Shown one piece after another: positions 17,616-25,540 of a stretch of DNA of 41,387 bases. The notes below the pieces were generated by a model. The model made no database searches. It saw only the letters and a program-made list of their open reading frames with translations, and was not told where the DNA came from. The first letter of the stretch is position 1, and every line of letters starts with the position of its first letter. A program made the translations under genes and the position numbers. The stretch comes from Streptomyces sp. L-9-10. GTDB lineage: Bacteria > Actinomycetota > Actinomycetes > Streptomycetales > Streptomycetaceae. The stretch spans positions 1 to 41,387 of the forward strand of contig NZ_PHRF01000113.1 in assembly GCF_004151105.1 (NCBI RefSeq), written 5' to 3'.

Positions 17616-18434
17616 GTGAGTGCTGACCAGACGACGCTCGCCTTCGACTGGAGTTGCCGCATTTTGGCCGACAACGGCTGCGGCTTTCCGGCTCCGGGCC
17701 TGCACTCCTTCCTCTTCAAGCCGATCGTCGAGGTCGGCGGCTTCTACTTCAACAAGACGATGCTTCTGGCGCTGCTCGCCTCGGTGATCGTGGTCGGCTT
17801 CTTCTGGATGGCTTTCAACAAGCCGAAGTTGATCCCCGGCAAGGTCCAGATGATCGGTGAGGCCGGTTACGACTTCGTCCGCCGCGGCATCGTCTACGAG
17901 ACGCTGGGCAAGCGCGAGGGCGAGAAGTACGTACCGTTCATGGTCTCGCTGTTCTTCTTCGTCTGGATCATGAACATCTGGTCGGTCGTTCCGCTCGCCC
18001 AGTTCCCGGTCGCCTCCGTCATCGCCTACCCGGCCGGTCTCGCGATCATCGTGTACCTGATGTGGATGTCCGTGACGTTCAAGCGCCACGGCTTCGTCGG
18101 CGGACTGAAGAACGTCACCGGCTACGACAAGTCGCTCGGCCCGGTCCTGCCGCTCGTCGTGCTCATCGAGTTCTTCTCGAACGTCCTCGTCCGGCCGTTC
18201 ACGCACATGGTCCGGCTCTTCGCCAACATGTTCGCCGGTCACCTGCTGCTCGTGATGTTCACCGTCGCCAGCTGGTACCTGCTGAACGGCTTCCTGATCC
18301 CGGCCGCCGGCGTCTCGTTCGTGATGACCATGGGCATGATCGTCTTCGAGCTGTTCGTCCAGGCCATCCAGGCCTACGTGTTCGTACTCCTGGCCTGCAC
18401 CTACCTGCAGGGCGCAGTGGCCAAGAGCCACTGA
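17616..18434 (+). CDS. atpB: ATP synthase F0 subunit a
   Basis: Forms the two proton half-channels next to the c-ring in the membrane. From GTG 17616 (AAGGAGCC upstream) it has 272 residues. The essential arginine is R200 in HMVRLFANMFAGH, followed by the conserved ANMFAGHLLL helix. About five to six hydrophobic segments are visible, and the C-terminal helix contains the conserved polar QAIQAYVF stretch. The frame is open 12 codons further upstream to 17580, but no ribosome site supports that start. It is followed by atpE after 73 bp. Confidence 0.95.
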   Translation: MSADQTTLAFDWSCRILADNGCGFPAPGLHSFLFKPIVEVGGFYFNKTMLLALLASVIVVGFFWMAFNKPKLIPGKVQMIGEAGYDFVRRGIVYETLGKREGEKYVPFMVSLFFFVWIMNIWSVVPLAQFPVASVIAYPAGLAIIVYLMWMSVTFKRHGFVGGLKNVTGYDKSLGPVLPLVVLIEFFSNVLVRPFTHMVRLFANMFAGHLLLVMFTVASWYLLNGFLIPAAGVSFVMTMGMIVFELFVQAIQAYVFVLLACTYLQGAVAKSH

Positions 18435-18507
18435 GCCCTCCCCACACTCACCCCTGTCGTCCGGTGGCCAACCCCCACCGGTCCGTGAAAGAGAAGGAAG
18501 AACCGGC

Positions 18508-18753
18508 ATGTCCGCTCTCTCGAACCTCGCCGCCGTCACCGGTGACCTCAAGGCCCTCGGCTCCATCGGTTACGGTCTCTCGGCCATCGGCCCCGGCGTC
18601 GGCGTCGGCATCATCTTCGGTAACGGCACCCAGGCGCTGGCCCGTCAGCCCGAGGCCGCCGGCCTGATCCGTACCAACCAGATCCTCGGTTTCGCCTTCT
18701 GTGAGGCGCTCGCCCTGATCGGCATCGTCATGCCGTTCGTCTACGGCAGCTGA
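18508..18753 (+). CDS. atpE: ATP synthase F0 subunit c
   Basis: Hairpin subunit of the rotating proteolipid ring. It has 81 residues and two hydrophobic helices (~20-40 and 55-78) joined by the polar loop ARQPE that contacts gamma and epsilon. The proton-carrying acid is E66 in FAFCEALAL. ATG 18508 follows GAAGGAAG, one of the better ribosome sites in the operon, in line with the high copy number of c per complex. Confidence 0.97.
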   Translation: MSALSNLAAVTGDLKALGSIGYGLSAIGPGVGVGIIFGNGTQALARQPEAAGLIRTNQILGFAFCEALALIGIVMPFVYGS

Positions 18754-18794
18754 CGTTCTGGGACGAATAGCCCATTACGACGAAAGGCACTGAT

Positions 18795-19349
18795 GTGAAC
18801 GCGCTGGTATCCCTGGCGGCGGAGGAGCAGCAGAACCCGCTCATCCCGCCCGGACCGGAGCTCCTCGTCGGGCTGATCGCCTTCGCCATCGTCTTCTTCT
18901 TCCTCGCCAAGAAGCTCCTCCCGAACATCAACAAGGTTCTGGAAGAGCGTCGCGAGGCCATCGAGGGTGGCATCGAGAAGGCGGAGGAGGCCAAGACCGA
19001 GGCGCAAAGCGTCCTGGAGCAGTACAAGGCTCAGCTCGCCGAGGCCCGCCACGAGGCCGCCCGTCTCCGCCAGGAGGCGACCGAGCAGGGCACCGTCATC
19101 ATCCAGGAGATGAGGGCGGAAGGGCAGCGGCAGCGTGAGGAGATCGTCGCCGCCGGTCACGCCCAGATCGAGGCCGACCGCAAGGCCGCGGCCAGCGCGC
19201 TGCGTCAGGACGTGGGCAAGCTCGCCACCGAACTGGCCGGCAAGCTGGTCGGGGAGTCCCTTGAGGACCACGCCCGGCAGAGCCGCACCATCGACCGCTT
19301 CCTCGACGAGCTCGAGGACGGCGCTTCGAAGGCAGAGGCCACGCGATGA
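18795..19349 (+). CDS. atpF: ATP synthase F0 subunit b
   Basis: Peripheral stalk subunit that holds F1 against rotation. From GTG 18795 it has 184 residues: a short outside N-terminus, one membrane helix (~24-42, GLIAFAIVFFFLA), then a long charged Ala/Glu/Arg/Lys helix typical of the b dimer coiled coil. An ATG two bases upstream is followed at once by TGA and cannot be used. The stop overlaps the atpH start (ATGA, 19346-19349), which couples b and delta, the two stalk partners. Confidence 0.95.
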   Translation: MNALVSLAAEEQQNPLIPPGPELLVGLIAFAIVFFFLAKKLLPNINKVLEERREAIEGGIEKAEEAKTEAQSVLEQYKAQLAEARHEAARLRQEATEQGTVIIQEMRAEGQRQREEIVAAGHAQIEADRKAAASALRQDVGKLATELAGKLVGESLEDHARQSRTIDRFLDELEDGASKAEATR

Positions 19350-20161
19350 ACGGAGCGAGCCGCGAGGCGCTGGCCGCCGCGCGTGAGCGTCTCGACGCGC
19401 TGACCGACAGCACGTCGGTCGACGCGGCGAAGCTCGCCGAGGAGCTGGCCGCCGTGACCGCGCTGCTCGACCGTGAGGTCTCGCTGCGTCGGGTCCTGAC
19501 CGACCCGGCGCAGGCCGGCGAGGCCAAGGCCGAGCTGGCCGGACGGCTGCTGAGCGGCCAGGTGGGCGGTCCTGCCGCCGATCTGGTCTCCGGCATGGTC
19601 CGTTCCCGCTGGTCGCAGCCGCGTGACCTGGTCGACTCGGTGGAGGAGCTCTCGGCGACCGCCGAGCTGACCGCCGCGCAGCAGACCGGTTCGCTGGACG
19701 ACGTGGAGGACGAGCTGTTCCGGTTCGGCCGGATCGTCGAGTCCAGTCCCGCACTGCGGTCCGCGCTGACCGACAGGTCGGCGACGGCCACCGCCAAGAC
19801 CGGGCTCCTCGCCGGTCTGCTGGGCGGCCGGGCCAATCCGGCCACCGAGCGTCTGGTTGTGCGTCTCGTGACCCGGCCCCGGGGACGTAGCCTGGAAGCG
19901 GGTCTCCAGACCCTGTCCCGGCTCGCCGCGGCGCGCCGGGACCGGATGGTCGCCGTCGTCACCTCGGCCGTTCCGCTCAGCGACGGACAGAAGCAGCGTC
20001 TCGGCGCCGCTCTGGCCAGGCTGTACGGCCACTCGATGCATCTGAACCTGGACGTGGACCCCGAGGTCCTCGGCGGGATCTCGGTGCGCGTCGGCGACGA
20101 GGTCATCAACGGCACCGTCGCGGACCGTCTCGAAGAGGCGGAACGGCGGCTCGCGGGCTGA
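19346..20161 (+). CDS. atpH: ATP synthase F1 subunit delta
   Basis: Joins the peripheral stalk to the top of F1. It has 271 residues, longer than the ~177 of E. coli; actinobacterial delta has an extended N-terminal helical part. The conserved C-terminal OSCP/delta signature is visible as LNLDVDPEVLGGISVRVGDEVINGTV. It starts inside the atpF stop and is followed by a 187-bp untranslated gap before atpA. Confidence 0.94.
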   Translation: MNGASREALAAARERLDALTDSTSVDAAKLAEELAAVTALLDREVSLRRVLTDPAQAGEAKAELAGRLLSGQVGGPAADLVSGMVRSRWSQPRDLVDSVEELSATAELTAAQQTGSLDDVEDELFRFGRIVESSPALRSALTDRSATATAKTGLLAGLLGGRANPATERLVVRLVTRPRGRSLEAGLQTLSRLAAARRDRMVAVVTSAVPLSDGQKQRLGAALARLYGHSMHLNLDVDPEVLGGISVRVGDEVINGTVADRLEEAERRLAG

Positions 20162-20294
20162 CCACGAGCGGCGGAGCCGCCCGTGGACGCGGGCACAGCG
20201 GACGCGGGCAGACGCAGGCAACAGAACAGAGCAACACCAGCGGCCCGGTTGGGCCGTGCAGAAATTGCAGAAGATTCCTGGGGGTCGCCCCCAG
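20162..20294 (+). other. Two hairpins in the atpH-atpA untranslated gap
   Basis: First: CCACG-A-GCGG paired with CCGC-C-CGTGG (20162-20186, one mismatch) right at the atpH stop. Second: CTGGGGG-TCG-CCCCCAG (20278-20294), perfect. Both lie before the AAGGAG site of atpA. They may be processing or stability elements that set subunit ratios. Confidence 0.6.
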
Positions 20295-20348
20295 ACCCGC
20301 AGACCCCCAAAGAAACTTCGGGCCCAACAAGGAGAGCAGGGAACCCAG

Positions 20349-21944
20349 ATGGCGGAGCTCACGATCCGGCCGGAGGAGATCCGGGACGCGCTGGAGAACT
20401 TTGTCCAGTCGTACAAGCCGGACGCGGCCTCGCGCGAGGAGGTCGGTACGGTCAGCGTGGCCGGTGACGGTATCGCGAAGGTCGAGGGTCTGCCCTCGGC
20501 CATGGCGAACGAACTGCTGAAGTTCGAGGACGGCACCCTCGGCCTCGCCCTCAACCTCGAGGAACGCGAGATCGGTTCGATCATCCTCGGCGAGTTCAGC
20601 GGTATCGAGGAGGGTCAGTCGGTCACCCGTACCGGCGAAGTCCTCTCCGTCGCCGTCGGCGAGGGCTACCTGGGTCGCGTCGTCGACCCGCTCGGCAACC
20701 CGATCGACGGCCTCGGCGAGATCGAGACCGAAGGCCGCCGCGCCCTGGAGCTGCAGGCCCCGGGCGTCATGGTCCGCAAGTCGGTCCACGAGCCGATGCA
20801 GACCGGCTACAAGGCTGTCGACGCCATGGTGCCGATCGGCCGTGGCCAGCGTCAGCTGATCATCGGCGACCGGCAGACCGGCAAGACCGCTCTGGCCGTC
20901 GACACGATCATCAACCAGCGCGACAACTGGCGCTCGGGCGACACCAACAAGCAGGTCCGCTGCATCTACGTCGCCATCGGCCAGAAGGGCTCCACCATCG
21001 CGGGCGTCCGCGGTGCGCTGGAGGAGGCGGGCGCCCTCGAGTACACGACGATCGTCGCCGCCCCCGCGTCCGACCCGGCCGGCTTCAAGTACCTGGCGCC
21101 GTACACCGGCTCGGCCATCGGCCAGCACTGGATGTACCAGGGCAAGCACGTCCTGATCATCTTCGACGACCTCTCGAAGCAGGCCGACGCCTACCGCGCC
21201 GTGTCCCTGCTGCTGCGCCGTCCGCCGGGCCGTGAGGCCTACCCGGGCGACGTCTTCTACCTGCACTCGCGTCTGCTGGAGCGCTGCGCCAAGCTCTCCG
21301 ACGACATGGGCGCCGGTTCGATGACGGGTCTCCCGATCGTCGAGACGAAGGCCAACGACGTGTCGGCGTTCATCCCGACCAACGTCATCTCCATCACCGA
21401 CGGTCAGTGCTTCCTGGAGTCCGACCTGTTCAACGCCGGCCAGCGGCCCGCGCTGAACGTCGGTATCTCGGTCTCCCGAGTCGGTGGCTCCGCCCAGCAC
21501 AAGGCCATGCGGCAGGTCTCCGGCCGACTGCGTGTGGACCTCGCCCAGTACCGTGAGCTGGAGGCGTTCGCGTCCTTCGGTTCCGACCTGGACGCGGCCT
21601 CCAAGGCGTCCCTGGAGCGCGGTAAGCGCATGGTCGAGCTGCTGAAGCAGCCGCAGTACGCGCCGTTCCCGGTGGAGGAGCAGGTCGTCTCCGTCTGGGC
21701 CGGCACCAACGGCAAGATGGACGACGTACCGGTCGCCGACATCCGCCGCTTCGAGAGCGAGCTGCTGGAGTACCTGCGCCGTGAGCGCAAGGACCTGCTG
21801 ACCAGCATCGCCGAGGGCGGCAAGATGTCCGACGACACGATCCAGTCGATCGCGGACGCCATCACCGCCTTCAAGCGGCAGTTCGAGACCTCGGACGGCA
21901 AGCTCCTCGGCGACGACGCGCCGGCCGTCAACGTCTCCAAGTGA
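20349..21944 (+). CDS. atpA: ATP synthase F1 subunit alpha
   Basis: Non-catalytic nucleotide-binding subunit of the alpha3-beta3 head. From ATG 20349 (AAGGAG upstream) it has 531 residues; the family norm is ~505-550. Walker A is GDRQTGKT (173-180, K179). Other signatures are PIGRGQRQL, the adenine-binding ISITDGQ region, and the alpha/beta signature PALNVGISVSRVGGSAQ. The C-terminus is somewhat extended and ends in DDAPAVNVSK. An upstream in-frame start exists in the gap at 20256, but its translation lacks homology. Confidence 0.97.
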   Translation: MAELTIRPEEIRDALENFVQSYKPDAASREEVGTVSVAGDGIAKVEGLPSAMANELLKFEDGTLGLALNLEEREIGSIILGEFSGIEEGQSVTRTGEVLSVAVGEGYLGRVVDPLGNPIDGLGEIETEGRRALELQAPGVMVRKSVHEPMQTGYKAVDAMVPIGRGQRQLIIGDRQTGKTALAVDTIINQRDNWRSGDTNKQVRCIYVAIGQKGSTIAGVRGALEEAGALEYTTIVAAPASDPAGFKYLAPYTGSAIGQHWMYQGKHVLIIFDDLSKQADAYRAVSLLLRRPPGREAYPGDVFYLHSRLLERCAKLSDDMGAGSMTGLPIVETKANDVSAFIPTNVISITDGQCFLESDLFNAGQRPALNVGISVSRVGGSAQHKAMRQVSGRLRVDLAQYRELEAFASFGSDLDAASKASLERGKRMVELLKQPQYAPFPVEEQVVSVWAGTNGKMDDVPVADIRRFESELLEYLRRERKDLLTSIAEGGKMSDDTIQSIADAITAFKRQFETSDGKLLGDDAPAVNVSK

Positions 21945-21964
21945 CGACGGAAGGGACCTGACTC

Positions 21965-22894
21965 ATGGGAGCCCAGCTCCGGGTCTACAAGCGTCGCATC
22001 AAATCCGTCACCGCGACCAAGAAGATCACCAAGGCGATGGAGATGATCGCCGCCTCGCGCATCGTCAAGGCGCAGCGCCAGGTGGCGGCCTCCACCCCGT
22101 ACGCGACCGAGCTGACCCGCGCGGTCACCGCGGTGGCGACGGGGTCGACGACCAAGCACCCCCTGACCACCGAGGCGGAGACACCGACCCGCGCCGCGGT
22201 CCTGCTCGTCACGAGCGACCGCGGTCTGGCCGGCGGCTACTCCTCGAACGCCATCAAGGCGGCGGAGCGGCTCACCGAGCGGCTCCGCGGTGAGGGCAAG
22301 GAGGTCGACACGTACATCGTCGGCCGCAAGGGTGTCGCCTACTACGGCTTCCGTGAGCGCAAGGTCACGGACTCGTGGAGCGGCTTCACCGACAGCCCGA
22401 CGTACGCGGACGCCAAGCAGGTCGCGGCGCCGCTGATCGCGGCCGTCCAGCAGGACACGGCCGAGGGCGGCGTGGACGAGCTCCACATCGTCTTCACCGA
22501 GTTCGTGTCGATGCTGACGCAGACGCCGGTGCAGCACCGGCTGCTGCCGCTCAGCCTGACGCAGACATCAGCGGGGGCGGCCGAGGAGTCGGGCACGAAG
22601 GGCGAGATCCGTCCGCTCTTCGACTTCGAGCCGTCGGCGGAGGACGTCCTCGACGCCCTGCTGCCGCGCTACGTCGAGAGCCGTATCTACAACGCGCTGC
22701 TCCAGGCCGCCGCTTCCAAGCACGCTGCCACCCGCCGCGCGATGAAGTCGGCGACCGACAACGCCGGGGACCTCATCAAGAGCCTCTCCCGGCTTGCCAA
22801 CGCGGCCCGCCAGGCCGAAATCACCCAGGAAATCAGCGAGATCGTCGGTGGCGCGAGCGCACTGGCCGACGCGACCGCGGGGAGTGAAAATTAA
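21965..22894 (+). CDS. atpG: ATP synthase F1 subunit gamma
   Basis: The central rotating shaft. It has 309 residues, slightly longer than the E. coli protein, as is usual in actinobacteria, which carry an insertion loop. The N-terminal helix KRRIKSVTATKKITKAMEMI and the C-terminal helix with AMKSATDNAGDLI are the classic coiled-coil ends. ATG 21965 follows GGAAGGGACC, 20 bp after atpA. The stop shares one base with the atpD start (TAATG). Confidence 0.96.
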   Translation: MGAQLRVYKRRIKSVTATKKITKAMEMIAASRIVKAQRQVAASTPYATELTRAVTAVATGSTTKHPLTTEAETPTRAAVLLVTSDRGLAGGYSSNAIKAAERLTERLRGEGKEVDTYIVGRKGVAYYGFRERKVTDSWSGFTDSPTYADAKQVAAPLIAAVQQDTAEGGVDELHIVFTEFVSMLTQTPVQHRLLPLSLTQTSAGAAEESGTKGEIRPLFDFEPSAEDVLDALLPRYVESRIYNALLQAAASKHAATRRAMKSATDNAGDLIKSLSRLANAARQAEITQEISEIVGGASALADATAGSEN

Positions 22895-24336
22895 TGACGA
22901 CCACTGTTGAGACGGCCGCAGCCACGGGCCGCGTTGCCCGGGTCATCGGCCCGGTCGTCGACGTGGAGTTCCCCGTCGACGCGATGCCGGACATCTACAA
23001 CGCGCTGCACGTCGAGGTCGCCGACCCGGCCGAGGAGGGCAAGCTCAAGACGCTGACCCTCGAAGTCGCCCAGCACCTGGGCGACGGTGTGGTCCGCGCG
23101 GTCTCGATGCAGCCCACCGACGGTCTGGTGCGCCAGGCACCGGTGACCGACACGGGCAACGGCATCACCGTCCCGGTCGGCGATGTGACCAAGGGCAAGG
23201 TGTTCAACACCCTCGGTCAGATCCTGAACGAGCCCGAGGCCGAGTCCCAGATCACGGAGCGCTGGCCGATCCACCGCAAGGCCCCGGCCTTCGACCAGCT
23301 CGAGTCCAAGACCGAGATGTTCGAGACCGGCCTGAAGGTCGTCGACCTGCTGACCCCGTACGTCAAGGGCGGCAAGATCGGTCTGTTCGGTGGTGCGGGC
23401 GTCGGCAAGACCGTCCTCATCCAGGAAATGATCATGCGTGTGGCCAAGCTGCACGACGGTGTTTCCGTGTTCGCCGGTGTCGGTGAGCGCACCCGTGAGG
23501 GCAACGACCTCATCGACGAGATGACCGACTCCGGCGTGCTGGACAAGACCGCGCTGGTCTTCGGCCAGATGGACGAGCCGCCGGGCACGCGTCTGCGGGT
23601 GGCGCTCTCCGCGCTGACCATGGCGGAGTACTTCCGCGATGTGCAGAAGCAGGACGTGCTGCTCTTCATCGACAACATCTTCCGCTTCACCCAGGCCGGT
23701 TCCGAGGTCTCCACACTGCTCGGCCGTATGCCGTCCGCGGTGGGTTACCAGCCGACCCTGGCGGACGAGATGGGTGTGCTCCAGGAGCGCATCACCTCGA
23801 CCCGCGGTCACTCGATCACCTCGATGCAGGCGATCTACGTCCCCGCGGACGACCTGACCGACCCGGCGCCCGCCACGACCTTCGCGCACCTCGACGCGAC
23901 GACCGTGCTGTCGCGTCCGATCTCGGAGAAGGGCATCTACCCGGCGGTGGACCCGCTGGACTCGACGTCCCGCATCCTGGACCCGCGCTACATCTCGCAG
24001 GCCCACTACGACGCGGCCAGCCGCGTCAAGGGAATCCTGCAGAAGTACAAGGACCTCCAGGACATCATCGCGATCCTCGGTATCGACGAGCTGGGCGAGG
24101 AGGACAAGCTCGTTGTCCACCGTGCCCGTCGCGTCGAGCGCTTCCTGTCGCAGAACACCCACGCCGCCAAGCAGTTCACCGGCCTGGACGGTTCCGACGT
24201 GCCGCTCGACGAGTCGATCGCCGCGTTCAACGCGATCTGTGACGGGGAGTACGACCACTTCCCCGAGCAGGCGTTCTTCATGTGCGGTGGCATCGAGGAC
24301 CTGAAGGCCAAGGCCAAGGAACTCGGCGTCTCCTGA
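22894..24336 (+). CDS. atpD: ATP synthase F1 subunit beta
   Basis: Catalytic subunit. It has 480 residues. Walker A is GGAGVGKT (166-173, K172); the catalytic glutamate is E198 in GERTREGNDL; the DELSEED-like lever reads GIDELGEEDKL; the alpha/beta signature PAVDPLDSTSR is present. It starts within the atpG stop (TAATG) with GGGGAGTG as ribosome site. A strong hairpin follows the stop (24349-24381), separating it from atpC. Confidence 0.98.
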   Translation: MTTTVETAAATGRVARVIGPVVDVEFPVDAMPDIYNALHVEVADPAEEGKLKTLTLEVAQHLGDGVVRAVSMQPTDGLVRQAPVTDTGNGITVPVGDVTKGKVFNTLGQILNEPEAESQITERWPIHRKAPAFDQLESKTEMFETGLKVVDLLTPYVKGGKIGLFGGAGVGKTVLIQEMIMRVAKLHDGVSVFAGVGERTREGNDLIDEMTDSGVLDKTALVFGQMDEPPGTRLRVALSALTMAEYFRDVQKQDVLLFIDNIFRFTQAGSEVSTLLGRMPSAVGYQPTLADEMGVLQERITSTRGHSITSMQAIYVPADDLTDPAPATTFAHLDATTVLSRPISEKGIYPAVDPLDSTSRILDPRYISQAHYDAASRVKGILQKYKDLQDIIAILGIDELGEEDKLVVHRARRVERFLSQNTHAAKQFTGLDGSDVPLDESIAAFNAICDGEYDHFPEQAFFMCGGIEDLKAKAKELGVS

Positions 24337-24348
24337 CCCGTCGGCGCA

Positions 24349-24381
24349 CGGAGGGGGGCGGGTACCTCCCGCCCCCCTCCG
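24349..24381. terminator. Strong hairpin between atpD and atpC
   Basis: CGGAGGGGGGCGGG (24349-24362) pairs perfectly with CCCGCCCCCCTCCG (24368-24381), loop TACCT, 12 bp after the atpD stop. It looks like a terminator but lies inside the operon. TAGAAT (24403-24408) downstream could be the -10 of a separate atpC promoter. Confidence 0.75.
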
Positions 24382-24457
24382 TCGCTCTTATCGACACCCC
24401 ATAGAATTGAAGCCAACACCCGGCGATACGGCCGGGTGGTGACCCGAGGAGCCACCC

Positions 24458-24832
24458 TTGGCTGCTGAGCTGCATGTCGAGCTGGTCGCCGCTGACCGCA
24501 GTATCTGGTCCGGCGAGGCCACCCTGGTCGTCGCGCGCACCGCGTCCGGCGACATCGGCGTCATGCCCGGTCACCAGCCGCTGCTCGGTGTGCTGGAGTC
24601 GGGCCCGGTGACCATTCGTACGAGTGAGGGCGAAACGGTCGTGGCCGCTGTGCACGGCGGTTTCCTCTCGTTCGCCGACAACAAGCTTTCGCTGCTGGCG
24701 GAGATCGCCGAGCTGGCGGATGAGATCGACACCCAGCGCGCCGAGCGTGCGCTGGAACGCGCGAAGTCGGGTGACGACGACGCCGCCGAACGGCGCGCCG
24801 ACGTCCGACTGCGCGCGGTGGCGGTGCGCTGA
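24458..24832 (+). CDS. atpC: ATP synthase F1 subunit epsilon
   Basis: Rotor subunit that links gamma to the c-ring and can inhibit ATP hydrolysis. It starts at TTG 24458 with CGAGGAGCC upstream and has 124 residues. The N-terminal beta-sandwich is recognisable (VELVAADRSIWSGEA, DIGVMPGHQPLLGVL). The C-terminal helical part is short (~30 residues, ending VAVR), as in mycobacteria. It lies 121 bp after atpD behind a strong hairpin. Confidence 0.95.
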   Translation: MAAELHVELVAADRSIWSGEATLVVARTASGDIGVMPGHQPLLGVLESGPVTIRTSEGETVVAAVHGGFLSFADNKLSLLAEIAELADEIDTQRAERALERAKSGDDDAAERRADVRLRAVAVR

Positions 24833-24853
24833 GCGCTGCCACCACTGATTTAT

Positions 24854-24903
24854 CCTCAGCCGCGGCTCGTTCCGGATCCCTCCGGACCGGGTCGCGGCTG
24901 AGG
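24854..24903. terminator. Terminator after atpC
   Basis: CCTCAGCCGCG (24854-24864) pairs with CGCGGCTGAGG (24893-24903), with an inner stem TCCGG/CCGGA (24871-24886). It marks the end of the ATP synthase operon. Confidence 0.75.
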
Positions 24904-24959
24904 CGATGCGGCTGCGGTTCCTGTTCCGGTACTGAATGAGGCGAGGAGGTCGGTGTTTG

Positions 24960-25406
24960 ATGGTCCTCGCTCTGCTCATTTGCGGACTGGTCGTCGTACT
25001 GGTTGCGGTGGGGCTCTTCGTCTTCGGTCTGCGCCGGCGGCTGATCCAGCGCTCCGGCGGGACGTTCGACTGTAGTCTGCGCTGGAACGTGCCGGCGGAG
25101 CCCGATCTCTCCGGCAAGGGCTGGGTGTACGGCGTCGCCCGCTACAACGGCGACCGCATCAACTGGTTCCGGGTCTTCTCGTACGCCCCGCGCCCGCGCC
25201 GTACGCTGGAACGCTCCGCGATCGAGGTGCTGTCGCGCCGCGCGCCCGAGGGCGAGGAGGAGCTGGCGCTGCTCTCCGACGCGGTCATCCTGGGCTGCGC
25301 GCACCGCGATGTACGGCTGGAGCTGGCGATGAGTGATGACGCCCTCACCGGCTTCCTCGCCTGGCTGGAGGCGGCTCCCCCGGGGCAGCGGGTGAACGTG
25401 GCCTGA
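24960..25406 (+). CDS. DUF2550 family membrane-anchored protein
   Basis: 148 residues from ATG 24960, which has GAGGAGGT nine bases upstream; an in-frame ATG at 24936 lacks such a site. The N-terminus is one membrane segment (~2-22), followed by Arg-rich RRRLIQ and a compact domain that includes FDCSLRWNV, the Gly/Trp/Tyr stretch KGWVYGVARY, and alternating strands to residue ~148. DUF2550 proteins sit directly after atpC in many actinobacteria; their function is unknown. It is likely transcribed on its own, between two terminators. Confidence 0.85.
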   Translation: MVLALLICGLVVVLVAVGLFVFGLRRRLIQRSGGTFDCSLRWNVPAEPDLSGKGWVYGVARYNGDRINWFRVFSYAPRPRRTLERSAIEVLSRRAPEGEEELALLSDAVILGCAHRDVRLELAMSDDALTGFLAWLEAAPPGQRVNVA

Positions 25407-25476
25407 GCCCCGGCGGCCTGGCGGGACCTCAGCGGACGTGAAGACCTCCGCACGTGAAGACCTCGGTGGACGTGGA

Positions 25477-25508
25477 GAAGGGGGCGGCGCTCGGGCGCCG
25501 CCCCCTTC
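25477..25508. terminator. Bidirectional terminator between the DUF2550 gene and chiC
   Basis: GAAGGGGGCGGCGC (25477-25490) pairs with GCGCCGCCCCCTTC (25495-25508), loop TCGG. It serves the convergent genes on both sides. A short direct repeat GTGAAGACCTC (25438 and 25454) precedes it. Confidence 0.85.
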
Positions 25509-25540
25509 ACTGTGCCGTTCGGGTCACTGTGCCGTTCTGG

